Positions 37,006 to 47,133 are shown, numbered from the stretch's first letter. The stretch is DNA of 64,000 nt from Campylobacter porcelli (GCF_002139855.1 NZ_CP018789.1:124001-188000); one strand, 5' to 3'. A program made the numbers and translations. The notes: generated by a model from the sequence alone, not told the origin.

Positions 37006-37690
37006 AGTAAATTCTCCCTTTAAATTCGCTATTAAAAAGCTCTTTTATAAATTTTTCATCTCTATTTTTTTGATTTATTTTTAGAGTTTTTTCTATTTGC
37101 ATTTGAGTTTGTGATAAAAAAATTATAATATCAGATAGCTTACAAGCCTCATAAGCATCATGAGTAACTAAAATAGCGGCTTTATTATTTGATTTTATGG
37201 CTGAATTTAATTTCTCCATTAATATTTGACGCATGGTAAAATCAATACCACTAAATGGCTCATCAAGCAATATCAAATCCCCATTATAAGCCAAAGCTCT
37301 AATAAAAGCTACCCTAGCTCTCATACCGCCACTTAGTTCATTGGGATATTTTTTAGCATCTATTTTGCTAAGACCTAAATCGCTAAGGTTATCATATATC
37401 CACTTTGGATCTGCTCTTTTCATCACTAAGGCGATATTTTCATAGACGCTTAAACTATCAAAAAGGCGGTGCTCTTGAAATATATATGAGATTTTGCCAC
37501 TATGATTTATAATTCCATCTTTTGGTTTTAAAATAGAGCTAATTAGCCTTAAAAATGTGCTTTTTCCACATCCAGAAGGACCAAAAAGTGTTACAATCTG
37601 ACCTAAATTTAGACTTAAGGAAAAATCTTTAATTATAGGCTTTTGAGCTATATAATAGCTTAAGTTTTCAACTCTTAAAATACTCATCAA
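36998..37690 (-). CDS. ABC importer ATP-binding subunit (SsuB/TauB type)
   Basis: 230-residue ATPase with Walker A GPSGCGKST (about 36-44), Q-loop FQEHR, signature LSGGMRAR, Walker B LILLDEPFSGID and the H-loop THD. It belongs to the nitrate/sulfonate/taurine importer group and energises the permease upstream, whose stop it overlaps by four bases. All motifs are intact. Confidence 0.9.
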   Translation of the reverse strand: MMSILRVENLSYYIAQKPIIKDFSLSLNLGQIVTLFGPSGCGKSTFLRLISSILKPKDGIINHSGKISYIFQEHRLFDSLSVYENIALVMKRADPKWIYDNLSDLGLSKIDAKKYPNELSGGMRARVAFIRALAYNGDLILLDEPFSGIDFTMRQILMEKLNSAIKSNNKAAILVTHDAYEACKLSDIIIFLSQTQMQIEKTLKINQKNRDEKFIKELFNSEFKGRIYFD

Positions 37691-38487
37691 CTCTCCTTAA
37701 GCCAAGGCAGAAATATAATCTTTATAGGCTTTATAAAAAGAAAATTAAATAGCAAAATAAACCCAATCATAATCGTAACATAAGCTAAAACTTCAGTAGT
37801 ATCTAGGTAAGTTCTAGCATCTGCGATTTTAGCCCCAACTCCATCGCTAGCACCAAGTAGCTCAGCCATAATCATAATCTTAATTCCCATAGCAGTTATG
37901 ATATTTAGCGAATTTAAAAGATATGGCAAGATATGTGGCAGATAGTAGGCTTTTAATCTTTTGAATAAATTTAATTTATAAGCGATACAAACTTCATCTA
38001 GCCTATCATCAAGAGTAATCACACTAAGCATAGAATTTGCAAAGCTTAAAGGAAAAATTGCTATAAATACAGAAAAAATCACACTCACACTTCCAATCCC
38101 AAACCAAAACAAACTTATAACAATCCATATAATTGGTGGAATGGCTAAAAATATATCCATCAGTGGTTTAAATAATCTAGCTAATGTCTTAAAGCTTCCA
38201 GCTATTACGCCTAAAATCCAGCCAATAATAAAGGCAAAAACTATGCTAATAGTTGTTCTATATATTGTTAGTAAAATTTGATTATCACTACTTGCGATAA
38301 TCTCAAGTGAGCGTTGAAGGACATTAAGCGGGGCTGGTAAGATAAATTCCCCACTAATCTTAGAGCCAATATGCCACACTCCTAAAAATAGAGCTATGAT
38401 TCCAAGCCCACTAAGTCCTTCTATTAGGTAGTTGCTAATTTTATGAAAAGCGTTAAGTCTTATGGCGTTACCATCTTGTGTTATCAT
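37687..38487 (-). CDS. ABC importer permease (SsuC/TauC type)
   Basis: 266-residue inner-membrane protein with about six spans and the cytoplasmic EAA loop (near 170-200, LFKRLKAYYLPHILPYLLNS) that couples to the ATPase. The BPD_transp_1 pattern FAFIIGWILGVIAGS is present. Overlaps both neighbours by four bases. Substrate is not readable from the sequence. Confidence 0.88.
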   Translation of the reverse strand: MITQDGNAIRLNAFHKISNYLIEGLSGLGIIALFLGVWHIGSKISGEFILPAPLNVLQRSLEIIASSDNQILLTIYRTTISIVFAFIIGWILGVIAGSFKTLARLFKPLMDIFLAIPPIIWIVISLFWFGIGSVSVIFSVFIAIFPLSFANSMLSVITLDDRLDEVCIAYKLNLFKRLKAYYLPHILPYLLNSLNIITAMGIKIMIMAELLGASDGVGAKIADARTYLDTTEVLAYVTIMIGFILLFNFLFIKPIKIIFLPWLKES

Positions 38488-39470
38488 AAATATATCTCTT
38501 TGCTAGGCATTTTTCCACCTATGAGTTTTGGATTTATATCATAGATTATGCTAAAAAATCTATCTAAATTATCAGAAATATCTTTACATCTATCCACTCT
38601 CAAATTGGCATAAGCTATAGCCTCTTTTATCGCTGGTTGTGGTACAAGTAGGTATTTAGAGCCAAATTGTGCTGCTAGGTCAGGACTAGAGTTTATCCAT
38701 ATTAAAGCATCTTTTAAATCTTGATGAAAAGTATTGAAAAATTCTATATTTTTTTGATAAAAGCTACCATTTACTATCAATCCAGCTTGCGGAATTATAG
38801 GGGCTTGCTTAAATGTATCAGCCCATATTTTTTGTATATCTAAAGCTCGTTTTATATCAACTCCATTTTTCTTAGCTGCTAAACCCATTGCCGATCCCAT
38901 AGGCTCAGATATAAGGATATTATCAAAATCTTTTTTTAAAAACATCATCATCGCTTCAGGTGGAGTTTGGACATATGTGATATTGATTTTGTCTAAATTT
39001 ATGTTATTTTTTATACATAATGATCTAAAAACAATATCTGGCAAATCATTTTTAAATGCCATAATTAGTTTTTTACCCTCTAAATCCTTTAATGAGCTTA
39101 AATTTTTATCCTTGCTAAATATGTAGTTTAATCCATTTGTTAAGATATTTAGCATCTTAATATCAAGTCCTTGATTTGCCAAATTCAGTCCTACATTTAC
39201 AGGTGAGCTTGATAGCAAAAACGAACCACTTGCAAATCCAGCTCTTAATTGATCAGGATTTCTCCACTCTTTATAGTTTAGGTTTATTAAATCTTTTGCC
39301 ATTCCTTGCTTTATTGCTACAGCCACAATAAGCGATATAATCGCAGGCGCATTCCAAATATCAACTCTATTTTTATTACCAAAGAGTAAATTTGGAATAC
39401 TCAAAACACCCAAAGACCCAAGAGCTAAAATCGAACTTTTTTGTAAAAAATCTCTTCTATTATTCATCAT
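38484..39470 (-). CDS. Tat-exported ABC substrate-binding protein (NMT1/THI5-like)
   Basis: 328-residue periplasmic binding protein. The N-terminus has a twin-arginine signal (NRRDFLQKSSILALGSLG), indicating export in folded form, which often means a bound cofactor or metal. The body resembles the NMT1/THI5/SsuA fold, with FASGSFLLSSSPVNV and DLEGKKLIMAFKNDLPD. Its ligand could be a sulfonate, an aromatic or thiamine-like compound or a metal chelate. The adjacent TonB receptor and NnrS make a metal complex plausible, by inference. Confidence 0.82.
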   Translation of the reverse strand: MMNNRRDFLQKSSILALGSLGVLSIPNLLFGNKNRVDIWNAPAIISLIVAVAIKQGMAKDLINLNYKEWRNPDQLRAGFASGSFLLSSSPVNVGLNLANQGLDIKMLNILTNGLNYIFSKDKNLSSLKDLEGKKLIMAFKNDLPDIVFRSLCIKNNINLDKINITYVQTPPEAMMMFLKKDFDNILISEPMGSAMGLAAKKNGVDIKRALDIQKIWADTFKQAPIIPQAGLIVNGSFYQKNIEFFNTFHQDLKDALIWINSSPDLAAQFGSKYLLVPQPAIKEAIAYANLRVDRCKDISDNLDRFFSIIYDINPKLIGGKMPSKEIYL

Positions 39471-39476
39471 TATCTC

Positions 39477-41340
39477 CTAAAATTTGCCATTAAATGAGAC
39501 ATAAAATCCCCTATCTGGTGCATCCACTGCAGATGGCTCTATGGCTTCTACATGCGAACCGCTAATATATTCACTATATTTTTTATTAAAAATATTATTA
39601 ACACCAAATCTGGCTCCCCAATTACCCTTAATAGCAATACTTGCATATAGATCAAATATAGCAAATCCGCCTGTTTTATTATCTATACCAAGACCGCTAT
39701 TTTTATCAAAATCACCTCTATTTTGACTAGCCACAGCTCTCATGGCAGCACCTATAGAGTATTTGCCAAATTTGGTATAATTTTGATAATCTAAATTTAA
39801 AGTCATCTCAAGTGGTGCTATTTGATAAAGAGGTCTATTATCGCTTTTATTTTCTCCGTAATTATAATATATATTTGTTTTAAAACCAAAATTTTCTAAA
39901 AAATTATAGCTTAGATTTCCATTAAGGCTATATAGCCTTGCATCGATATTCCTAGATATTACATTGCCTTTTGTGGCTATGGATTTACTGCGATCTAAAA
40001 TTATAAAATCATTAGCCCAATCAGCGATAAAATGCCCTCCAATTTGCCAAGAATCATTATCAAATTTAGAACTCATATAGTCTATGAAATTGCTATTTTT
40101 TAGTTTAAATTCAGTTTTTATTCTATTTCTACGCTCTGGATTTAAATTTGGGTTTGATGCCCAGCCTTGAGCGTTTGTGCCATTTAAGGAGACAAATCTC
40201 TCATCATTGCTAGGAATTCTCTCAATGCTTTCTAAACTCAAAGAGTAAATTTGAGTATCATCAGGGGTAAAATCATATCTAGTAGCCATGCTTAAAGCGT
40301 CTTGATTTATATCTCCATCAAATATATCTCCATAGTGGTTTTGCCATATAATTTGTGGAGTTATATTAGTCACACCATTACTTTGGACTACATCATTTAA
40401 GGCTTTGATTTTTGCTTTATTATAATCATATTCTAATCCAATTGATATAGCGTGAGCTGGCGAAATACTATATTTTATTGTATCAAATAGATTAAACTCA
40501 TCTACTTCTATATCTGGAAATCTATAGCCGTTAAATTTAAATTCACTCTGATTATTTGCTTTGGCGTATCGTTTTGCTATGTGATTATCATGCGTGTAGC
40601 CAATTCCAATTAGATTATGAAAGCTTAAAATATCTTTATCATATTTTACACTAGTATTAAAAATATCCCTATCTACTCTCATCTTTACTTGATTTGCGTT
40701 ATTTTGACGATTTGAGAAGTTATCAGCTTCTCGATCTAATTTAATATAAGAAAGATCAAAATTTAAAGTATCAGATAGATCATTAAACCCAAATCTATAA
40801 TTAATCTTAGAAACATAACGCCTTGTATATAGTAGATCCATCGTATGTTGAGGTTGTTTATCATTTTTTATATTATCTTCTAAAAAGCTAAATTTAATCT
40901 CATTAAATGGATCAAACACATAGCCTAATATTAAATTTACTCCATCTCGATTATAGCCAAAATTAATCTTATCTCCATTAGCACTTCTATATGGGGTGGC
41001 ATTGGTTGTGTGAGCATTTAATGTAGTATAGAGATTAGACTCTCTAGCTCTTAATAATATGGTGCTATAATTTTTTATGATCAAAATACCCGCCACTTAT
41101 ATGAAATAGATCTAAGGATTTATCAATTATATCTGTAACTCGGTAATATGAAGTGCGAAAAGTTCTATCAAATCGATTCTCTAGATAGTAGCCAAGAGTG
41201 ATATTTGGATTGATTAATGGTGGTGGAGAGAATTGCTTTAAAGGTGTTATTTCTTTAGGATTAGCTAAATTTTCTGCTTGTAAATTTAAATTTGCAATCA
41301 TAGTTAAAGCCAAGCAAGAATAGCCTAAATTTTTACTCAT
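39477..41340 (-). pseudogene. TonB-dependent receptor (OprC/NosA-like barrel), frameshifted, no plug recognised
   Basis: Outer-membrane receptor gene starting at ATG 41338-41340 with a signal peptide (about 1-22). The first 91 codons run into an A6 tract (41071-41076) and stop. With one A removed the frame joins directly (YFDHKNYSTILLRARES) to a 530-residue barrel that resembles copper receptors of the OprC/NosA type (MDLLYTRRYVSKINY; final DRGFYVSFNGKF). Between the signal peptide and the barrel I count only about 65 residues, too few for the usual plug of over 100, and see no TonB-box/plug motif. So the gene may be deleted as well as frameshifted. Upstream of a coupled ABC importer and nnrS. 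Confidence 0.75.
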
Positions 41341-41498
41341 TTTTATACCTTAAGAATTAATATCAAAATCAAATTCTAGCTTAGTTAAACTTAATTTAAT
41401 ATAAAAATTTAGATATTTCATCAAAGAAATTTAATAATATCTTAAAAAAAAGAATTTATATTTTTATTAAATTATAAATTTAATTTTTATTCTTATTA

Positions 41499-41507
41499 TG
41501 CTAGAAT
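41499..41507 (+). promoter_or_regulatory. Extended -10 promoter of the MATE gene
   Basis: TGCTAGAAT lies 31 bases upstream of the MATE start codon, in the 198-bp divergent gap with the TonB receptor gene. Confidence 0.55.
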
Positions 41508-41538
41508 TTAGCAATCAAATTTATAATTAGGCGATCAA

Positions 41539-42855
41539 ATGTCCTCTAAACAACTCTCACTCAAAGCTCTTAGCGTTCCTATATTTTTTGAATTATTTTT
41601 GCGGTATTTATCGCTTATTATCAACACCTTAATGGTCGCAGCATACTCAAATTTCTTAGTTGGGGCTATGGGTGCTGGAAATCAAATTTTAGATATTTTT
41701 ATCACGATTTTTACATTTTTAAGTATTGGTTGTTCGGTTGTAATATCTCAAGCTATCGGTGCTAAAAACAGCTATTTAGCCTCTAAGGCGATACATCAAA
41801 GTTTATTTTTAAATTTCATTTTAGGTTTAGTATGTGGGGCTGGGATATTGTGGCATGGGGAGTGGATTTTAGAGCTTATGAATGTCCCACAAGAGCTAAT
41901 GAGACAAAGCACAATTTATCTATATATGCTTGGAATTTGCCTATTTTTTGATGCAGTTGGGATCGTGCTAGCTTCTATAATTCGTGTTTATAATAGAGCT
42001 TATAGTGTTATGTTTGTGACTGTTTTTATGGATGGAGTTACATTAATTGGGAACTTTTATGTATTAAATTTCACTCAAAGTGAGCTTTTTGGCGTAGGGC
42101 TATCCACTATAATAGGGCGAGTTTTGGCTATATTAATTTTGATATTTATACTCATTTATATAGTTAAATTTAAGCTAAAATTAATCGAATTTGTCACAAT
42201 TGAACGAGAAGTAATAGCCAAAATTATGAAAATTGGCGGCTGGTCAGCTGGCGAAAATCTGCTTTGGATCGTGCAATATACAATAGCTTTTGGCTTTGTA
42301 GCCAGTCTTGGCAAAGAGAATTTAAGCGTCCAAACCATATATTTTCAAATTTCCTTATTTATAATGTTAATTGGTCAAGCAATCAGCGTCGCAAATGAGA
42401 TAATAATTGGCAAATTAGTAGGTGCTAAAAAACTCCAAATCGCATATAAACACACTTGGAGAGCGTTATATATCAGCCTTTTAGCCTCATTTTTAGTAGC
42501 TCTTAGCAGCTATTTAGCACAAAATCAAACTATGAGTATCTTAAATTTAAATGATATTTTAAAAGAGATTATGATACCTCTATTTGCTCTTTCTATATTT
42601 CTTGAAGTCGCTAGAACATTTAATATTATAATGGTAAATTCACTTCGTGCTAGTGGCGATGCTAGATTTTGCTTTTTTAGTGGAGTGATATTTATGTTTG
42701 GGATTTCTTTGCCTGTTGGATATGTTTTATGTTTTTATTTTGGACTTGGAATTGTGGGTGTTTGGATTGGATTTTGTGCTGATGAGGCCTTGCGTGGTAT
42801 GACAAACGCATTAAGATGGAAGAGCAAAAAGTGGCAAGATAAGGCCGTAGTATAA
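41539..42855 (+). CDS. MATE-family efflux transporter
   Basis: 438-residue inner-membrane exporter with about 12 spans arranged in two homologous halves, typical of Na+- or H+-driven multidrug and toxin extrusion. Recognisable segments include NQILDIFITIFTFLSIGCSVVISQAIGA in the first half and the matching LIGQAISVANEIIIGKLVGA in the second. Substrate unknown. Monocistronic; the TonB receptor gene is divergent. Confidence 0.88.
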   Translation: MSSKQLSLKALSVPIFFELFLRYLSLIINTLMVAAYSNFLVGAMGAGNQILDIFITIFTFLSIGCSVVISQAIGAKNSYLASKAIHQSLFLNFILGLVCGAGILWHGEWILELMNVPQELMRQSTIYLYMLGICLFFDAVGIVLASIIRVYNRAYSVMFVTVFMDGVTLIGNFYVLNFTQSELFGVGLSTIIGRVLAILILIFILIYIVKFKLKLIEFVTIEREVIAKIMKIGGWSAGENLLWIVQYTIAFGFVASLGKENLSVQTIYFQISLFIMLIGQAISVANEIIIGKLVGAKKLQIAYKHTWRALYISLLASFLVALSSYLAQNQTMSILNLNDILKEIMIPLFALSIFLEVARTFNIIMVNSLRASGDARFCFFSGVIFMFGISLPVGYVLCFYFGLGIVGVWIGFCADEALRGMTNALRWKSKKWQDKAVV

Positions 42856-42962
42856 AATAAGATAAAAATTATATTAATCAAATTTAAACTAAATCTGCGT
42901 AAAAATATGCTTGAAATATTGCTTTCAAAATATGATAAAATCGAAGTTTAAGTTTAATTTTA

Positions 42963-42991
42963 TTGACAAAAGAATTAAAATTCATTACAAT
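42963..42991 (+). promoter_or_regulatory. Sigma-70 promoter of nrfHA
   Basis: TTGACA (42963-42968), a 17-bp spacer and TACAAT (42986-42991) lie 39 bases upstream of nrfH. A full -35 box is unusual for a protein gene in this genome and suggests strong basal transcription. I see no clear FNR/NssR-type half-site pair. Confidence 0.75.
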
Positions 42992-43030
42992 TTCATTTAA
43001 CATTTTTATCTTTTTGGGAAGGAGGATAAA

Positions 43031-43531
43031 GTGCAAGGTAATAGTAATAACTCTACATTTATGTGGTTTTTAGTTGTTGTAGCGATCATTATTGTGGCTG
43101 CTGGATATACTTTTTACAATGCTAAGGGTATGTCTTATTTTAGCGATGATAGTGCAGCCTGTAATAACTGCCATGTTATGAATGATGTATATGCTAGCTG
43201 GCGTAAAAGTGCCCACTCAAGAGAGATAAACGGCAAGCCATTAGCAAGCTGTAATGACTGCCATTTACCTAATGAATTTGTGGATAAATGGATAGCTAAA
43301 GCTCAAAGTGGTATATCACACGCTTATGCATTTACCTTTAAACTAGATGATTTACCTCAAAATTTCACTGCAACTAAAATGAGTAAAAATATGGTACAAG
43401 CAAACTGCGTTCGCTGCCACTCTCAAATGGTATCAGTAGTGGTAAATCCAACAACAACTATAAATCACGCTAATGAACAGCTAAGCTGCGTTAAATGTCA
43501 CGCTAGCGTAGGCCACACTCGTGGGTTCTAA
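43031..43531 (+). CDS. nrfH: NrfH, membrane tetraheme quinol oxidase subunit of nitrite reductase
   Basis: Takes electrons from menaquinol and passes them to NrfA. The 166 residues have one N-terminal anchor helix (about 11-28) and four c-heme sites: CNNCH (44-48), CNDCH (74-78), CVRCH (126-130) and CVKCH (153-157). The start is GTG after GGAAGGAGG. It precedes nrfA by about 50 bases. Confidence 0.96.
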   Translation: MQGNSNNSTFMWFLVVVAIIIVAAGYTFYNAKGMSYFSDDSAACNNCHVMNDVYASWRKSAHSREINGKPLASCNDCHLPNEFVDKWIAKAQSGISHAYAFTFKLDDLPQNFTATKMSKNMVQANCVRCHSQMVSVVVNPTTTINHANEQLSCVKCHASVGHTRGF

Positions 43532-43582
43532 GATTGATTTTAGTAATAGAGTAAATTTAACTTTTATAGAAAGGATAGGAGT

Positions 43583-45439
43583 ATGAAAAAGGCTCTTTTG
43601 GCGGTATTAGCCATCATTGTTTTGATCGGCTTTGTTTTATTTAACAAAGACATTTCAAACAAAAAAGCTCAGCCTGATATGGCTGGTGTAGTCTCTAAAG
43701 ATGTGGTGAATATGAGCGATGATGATCCACGCTTTAATGTTTGGGGTAAAAATTTCCCTGAATATATAGATATGTATCAAACAGTTGAAACTGAAGCTCC
43801 GTTTGAGACTGAATTTGGTGGAAATCACTCATATTCTAAATTGATTAGATACCCACAACTTACGGTTTTATGGGCTGGTTATCCATTCTCTATAGATGCA
43901 AATGAAGAGCGTGGCCACTTCTGGATTCAAGTAGATCAAATGGATACAGCAAGAAATAATAAAGATTTCTTAAATTCACATGGTTTTGCTGGTTTTGGCG
44001 GTCAGCCAGCTGCTTGTATGAATTGTCATAGCGGTTGGACAAAATGGCTAGAAAATAACGCTGCTTTAGGCGATACTCCTCGTGAAAAATGGGTATCATT
44101 TAATAGTGCAAAATATTGGACAATGATAAAAAATGTCCCAGCATTAGAAGGTATCACAGAAAATAGCCCAGAGCATAGCGGCCCTCATGGCGGTAAAAGA
44201 ATGGGTGTTGCTTGTGCTGATTGCCATGTGCCAAATACAATGGAACTTCGTGTAACTCGCACTGCGTTAATCAACGCTTTGACAAAATGGAGAGGCTATG
44301 AGCCAGATCCTGTAACTGGGGTTAAAGCTACAAGAAGCGAAATGAGAAGCTTAGTTTGTGCTCAATGCCATGTTGAATACTACTTCCGCCCAACTGGTGA
44401 AAAAGTCAAAACTATAGGCGAGTCAATAGCTAGTGATACTAGTAAAAAATGGTGGAATGGCACTCAAAAAACTTATGATGAATTTGATAGCTGGAGAGAT
44501 GGCAATAAAGCAACTGAAATTGAAGTTGATGGTATCGAGCTAGTATTCCCATGGAAACAATGGGGTAAAGATAAGCCATTTAGAATTGAGATGTTTGATG
44601 AGTATTACGATGAAGATGTAACTCGCTCTATATTCCCACAAGATTGGCCGCACAAAATTACAAAAGCACCAATGCTAAAAATTCAGCACCCTGAAACAGA
44701 GCTATACTCAAGCTCAGTCCATGCTGCAAATGGTGTAAGCTGTGCTGATTGTCATATGCCATATGTGAGAAAAGGCTCAAGCAAAATGACAAATCACAAT
44801 GTAACATCTCCGCTTAAAGATATTAACGCTGCTTGTAAAAGCTGCCATACTCAAAGCGAAGAGGAGCTAAAAGCACAAATCAAAGATATACAAAGATCAA
44901 TCGCATTTGATCTAAGATCAGTAGAGTATGCTACAGTAAGCCTAATAAACGATATTAAAAATATGCGTGATAGACTAGGCGCACTTCCTGAGTTTCAAAC
45001 AGATGGCAAAGCAGATGACAAAAAAATCTCTGCAGTGTTAAAAGAAGTTTTAGAATTACATAGAAAAGGTCAAATGAGAGGCGACTTTGTGGGTGCTGAA
45101 AACTCAACTGGCTTCCATAGCCCAAGAGAAGCTAGTAGAATGCTACTTCAAGCTTTAGAAATGGCTAGAATGGGTCAAACCAAACTAAGCGAAATAGCTC
45201 TTGAATATGGATTTAGTGATTTTAAAACTAGCAATTTAGGTTTTGAGGATATTCAAAAATTAAATCCAGGTGAAATTCGCTATAAAGTGGATCTAAATGA
45301 CGCTCGTCAAAGCACAGGTAAAAACCATAAAGCTGGCGATCGCTATTATGAACACAGCAATATAAATGATAACCCAGATGCTAAACTTCTAGAATTAGAT
45401 AAAAATAACAAACCTTATAACCATAAGGTTCTTGACTAA
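43583..45439 (+). CDS. nrfA: NrfA, periplasmic pentaheme nitrite reductase (ammonia-forming)
   Basis: Reduces nitrite to ammonium in six-electron steps and also detoxifies NO. The 618 residues have an uncleaved or cleaved N-terminal signal (about 1-21) and five heme sites: CMNCH (145-149), CADCH (211-215), CAQCH (259-263), then CADCH and CKSCH. The active-site heme 1, which in E. coli binds through CxxCK, has a histidine here; this is the variant I recall from Campylobacter, not damage. A C-terminal extension of about 60 residues after the helical domain is Asn/Asp-rich. Ends at a hairpin. Confidence 0.96.
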   Translation: MKKALLAVLAIIVLIGFVLFNKDISNKKAQPDMAGVVSKDVVNMSDDDPRFNVWGKNFPEYIDMYQTVETEAPFETEFGGNHSYSKLIRYPQLTVLWAGYPFSIDANEERGHFWIQVDQMDTARNNKDFLNSHGFAGFGGQPAACMNCHSGWTKWLENNAALGDTPREKWVSFNSAKYWTMIKNVPALEGITENSPEHSGPHGGKRMGVACADCHVPNTMELRVTRTALINALTKWRGYEPDPVTGVKATRSEMRSLVCAQCHVEYYFRPTGEKVKTIGESIASDTSKKWWNGTQKTYDEFDSWRDGNKATEIEVDGIELVFPWKQWGKDKPFRIEMFDEYYDEDVTRSIFPQDWPHKITKAPMLKIQHPETELYSSSVHAANGVSCADCHMPYVRKGSSKMTNHNVTSPLKDINAACKSCHTQSEEELKAQIKDIQRSIAFDLRSVEYATVSLINDIKNMRDRLGALPEFQTDGKADDKKISAVLKEVLELHRKGQMRGDFVGAENSTGFHSPREASRMLLQALEMARMGQTKLSEIALEYGFSDFKTSNLGFEDIQKLNPGEIRYKVDLNDARQSTGKNHKAGDRYYEHSNINDNPDAKLLELDKNNKPYNHKVLD

Positions 45440-45451
45440 TCCTAGATTTAC

Positions 45452-45475
45452 AAGGTGGGGCTTACGCCCTACCTT
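45452..45475 (+). terminator. Hairpin after nrfA
   Basis: Arms aaggtggggc and gccctacctt form ten pairs (one G-U) around TTAC, 12 bases after the nrfA stop. Confidence 0.75.
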
Positions 45476-46070
45476 TAATATTATCTCTTAGATACAAATA
45501 TTTAAAATTACTTTTATCCAATTAATATACTTTTAAGTACTATAAATTTAGGTTAATACTTAATTTATAATTTAGCTTTCACTATCTTACCCTTAGTTAT
45601 TATAACTTTTTAGCGATATTTTAGGCTCTGACACAAGGAGATATACGGTTTAAAAAGGCGGAGTGGTGATTTACGATTTTATTAAATGATAGCTAGTATT
45701 GTGTGATTATCGCACTTTATCTTATAGTATATTATGCTAAATAAAAATATCTATTAGCTAAATTTAATGAGAATTTATGTTTATATCTATAAATTTGCTA
45801 TTATTTTATTTTTAACCAATTGATATATAAGCAAACTGCCTTGTCGCTTTAATTTAGTTATTATCAAATTAACAAGAAGTTAGGCAAATTATATGTAAGT
45901 TTAATTTAAACTAAAGTGACTAAGCGTGGTGAGACAATTTATTTTAAATAAAAATTAAAATATTAAAAATTATAAGATTATAAAGTATAATTGCTAATTT
46001 TAATCAAAATAGTAAGTAAAATCATTTGATTAGTTAAGATTATAAAATAGGGGGGGGGATAAATATAAAG
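45476..46070. other. Non-coding gap between nrfA and tRNA-Asn
   Basis: About 595 bp without an open frame I can support. It contains a ribosome-binding-like AAGGAGATATAC at about 45638 that leads to no start codon and quickly to a stop. There is also a perfect short palindrome AGTTTAATTTAAACT (45898-45912) and a G9 tract at its right end. It could hide a small RNA, but I see no terminator to support one. Confidence 0.55.
46050..46058. repeat. G9 tract downstream of tRNA-Asn
   Basis: Nine G on the plus strand (C9 in the tRNA sense), ending 12 bases from the tRNA-Asn 3' end. No gene starts nearby on either strand, so any length variation would affect only the tRNA trailer or nothing. Confidence 0.85.
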
Positions 46071-46145
46071 TGGCTCCGGATGCTGGATTCGAACCAGCGA
46101 CCAATCGGTTAACAGCCGACTACTCTACCGCTGAGCTAATCCGGA
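46071..46145 (-). tRNA. tRNA-Asn (GTT)
   Basis: 75 nt; acceptor TCCGGAT/ATCCGGA, anticodon loop with GTT (CTGTTAACC), T-loop TTCGAAT and encoded CCA. A consensus promoter lies just upstream. Confidence 0.97.
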
Positions 46146-46166
46146 ATATTGTATAAATGAGCTGGA

Positions 46167-46195
46167 ATTATATCTAATAATTTAATATTTGTCAA
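46167..46195 (-). promoter_or_regulatory. Consensus sigma-70 promoter of tRNA-Asn
   Basis: On the minus strand TTGACA (46195-46190), a 17-bp spacer and TATAAT (46172-46167) are exact consensus, 21 bases before the tRNA 5' end. Same architecture as the tRNA cluster promoter at 12497. Confidence 0.88.
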
Positions 46196-46224
46196 TTAAA
46201 TTTAGCTTAAATATAAGATATTTA

Positions 46225-47133
46225 TTAAATTCTATAAAATTTCATTCCCGCTAAATCGCATTCTATCACTTTGCCTTGATTTATTAGGTTTTGTAAATTT
46301 ATTTTTGCATTTTGCGTGAAATTATTTTCTATATCATATAGGCTTTGAGGGCGTAATTTAAGAAGCTTTTCTAGCTCATCTTGACTATAATCAAATTTAG
46401 ATTTTAAGGGCATTTTAGAAGCGATATTTACCGGTGCTGCGTCTATGAAAGTAGATAGATGGTGTAGCTTTTGGCTACTTACGCCACTAGCGTTATGAGC
46501 TGGTGGGCGATCTATGGTGCTTATATCTATTCTATGGGGTGAGATCTTTTTAAAGGCTTTATTTAATGCTATAAACTCATCATCGCTATCATTATAACCA
46601 GCCACAACCAAAACTTCCATAATCAGCTCACCTTTAAATTTCATCCTAAATTCGCTCATTAGCTCTATTAGATTATCTGTATCGATCTTATCGATGCTCC
46701 TATCTATTTTGCGAAATGTCTTTGGATTAGCACTATCAAGGCTGAATTTAACAATGTCAAGCTCTAAAAGGGTGTTTGATATTTTAGGGTTTAAAACGGC
46801 ACTTCCATTGCTAAGAATTAATGATTTTTGCGTAGTTTTAAGTAGATTTATTTGAGCAATTAAATTTGATAAATCGCTATATAGACTAGGCTCTCCATTA
46901 GCCGTAATAGTGATAACATCAATATCTTTAAATTCGCTAAGGGCGTCTTTTAGCTCATTTATTATCTCGCTAGTGCTTGGCTCATTTGCTATGGTGCGGA
47001 CAACCTTGGCTTTAGCTAATTCGCAGTATAAGCAGTCAAAATTACAACTTTTTTGCTCTGGGCTTAAGTCAATCCCAAGTGAGCTACCAAATCTGCGGCT
47101 ACTCACTGGGCCAAATATGAATTTATACTTCAT
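46225..47133 (-). CDS. Radical SAM protein
   Basis: 302 residues with a [4Fe-4S] motif CNFDCLYC (Cys30, Cys34, Cys37) following FGPVSSRRFGSSLGID, and a GE-like TANGEPS segment. A C-terminal winged-helix-like region (about 235-300) may bind nucleic acid or protein. Overlaps the hemE stop by one base, the same pairing I recall in C. jejuni (hemE next to Cj1244c). The reaction is unknown; membership in a tetrapyrrole pathway is possible only by association. Confidence 0.82.
   Translation of the reverse strand: MKYKFIFGPVSSRRFGSSLGIDLSPEQKSCNFDCLYCELAKAKVVRTIANEPSTSEIINELKDALSEFKDIDVITITANGEPSLYSDLSNLIAQINLLKTTQKSLILSNGSAVLNPKISNTLLELDIVKFSLDSANPKTFRKIDRSIDKIDTDNLIELMSEFRMKFKGELIMEVLVVAGYNDSDDEFIALNKAFKKISPHRIDISTIDRPPAHNASGVSSQKLHHLSTFIDAAPVNIASKMPLKSKFDYSQDELEKLLKLRPQSLYDIENNFTQNAKINLQNLINQGKVIECDLAGMKFYRI

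Noticed and set aside
43583-45439. NrfA inactivated by loss of the CxxCK heme motif
   Set aside because: The CMNCH at heme 1 is the form I recall for Campylobacter NrfA; five complete heme sites are present.
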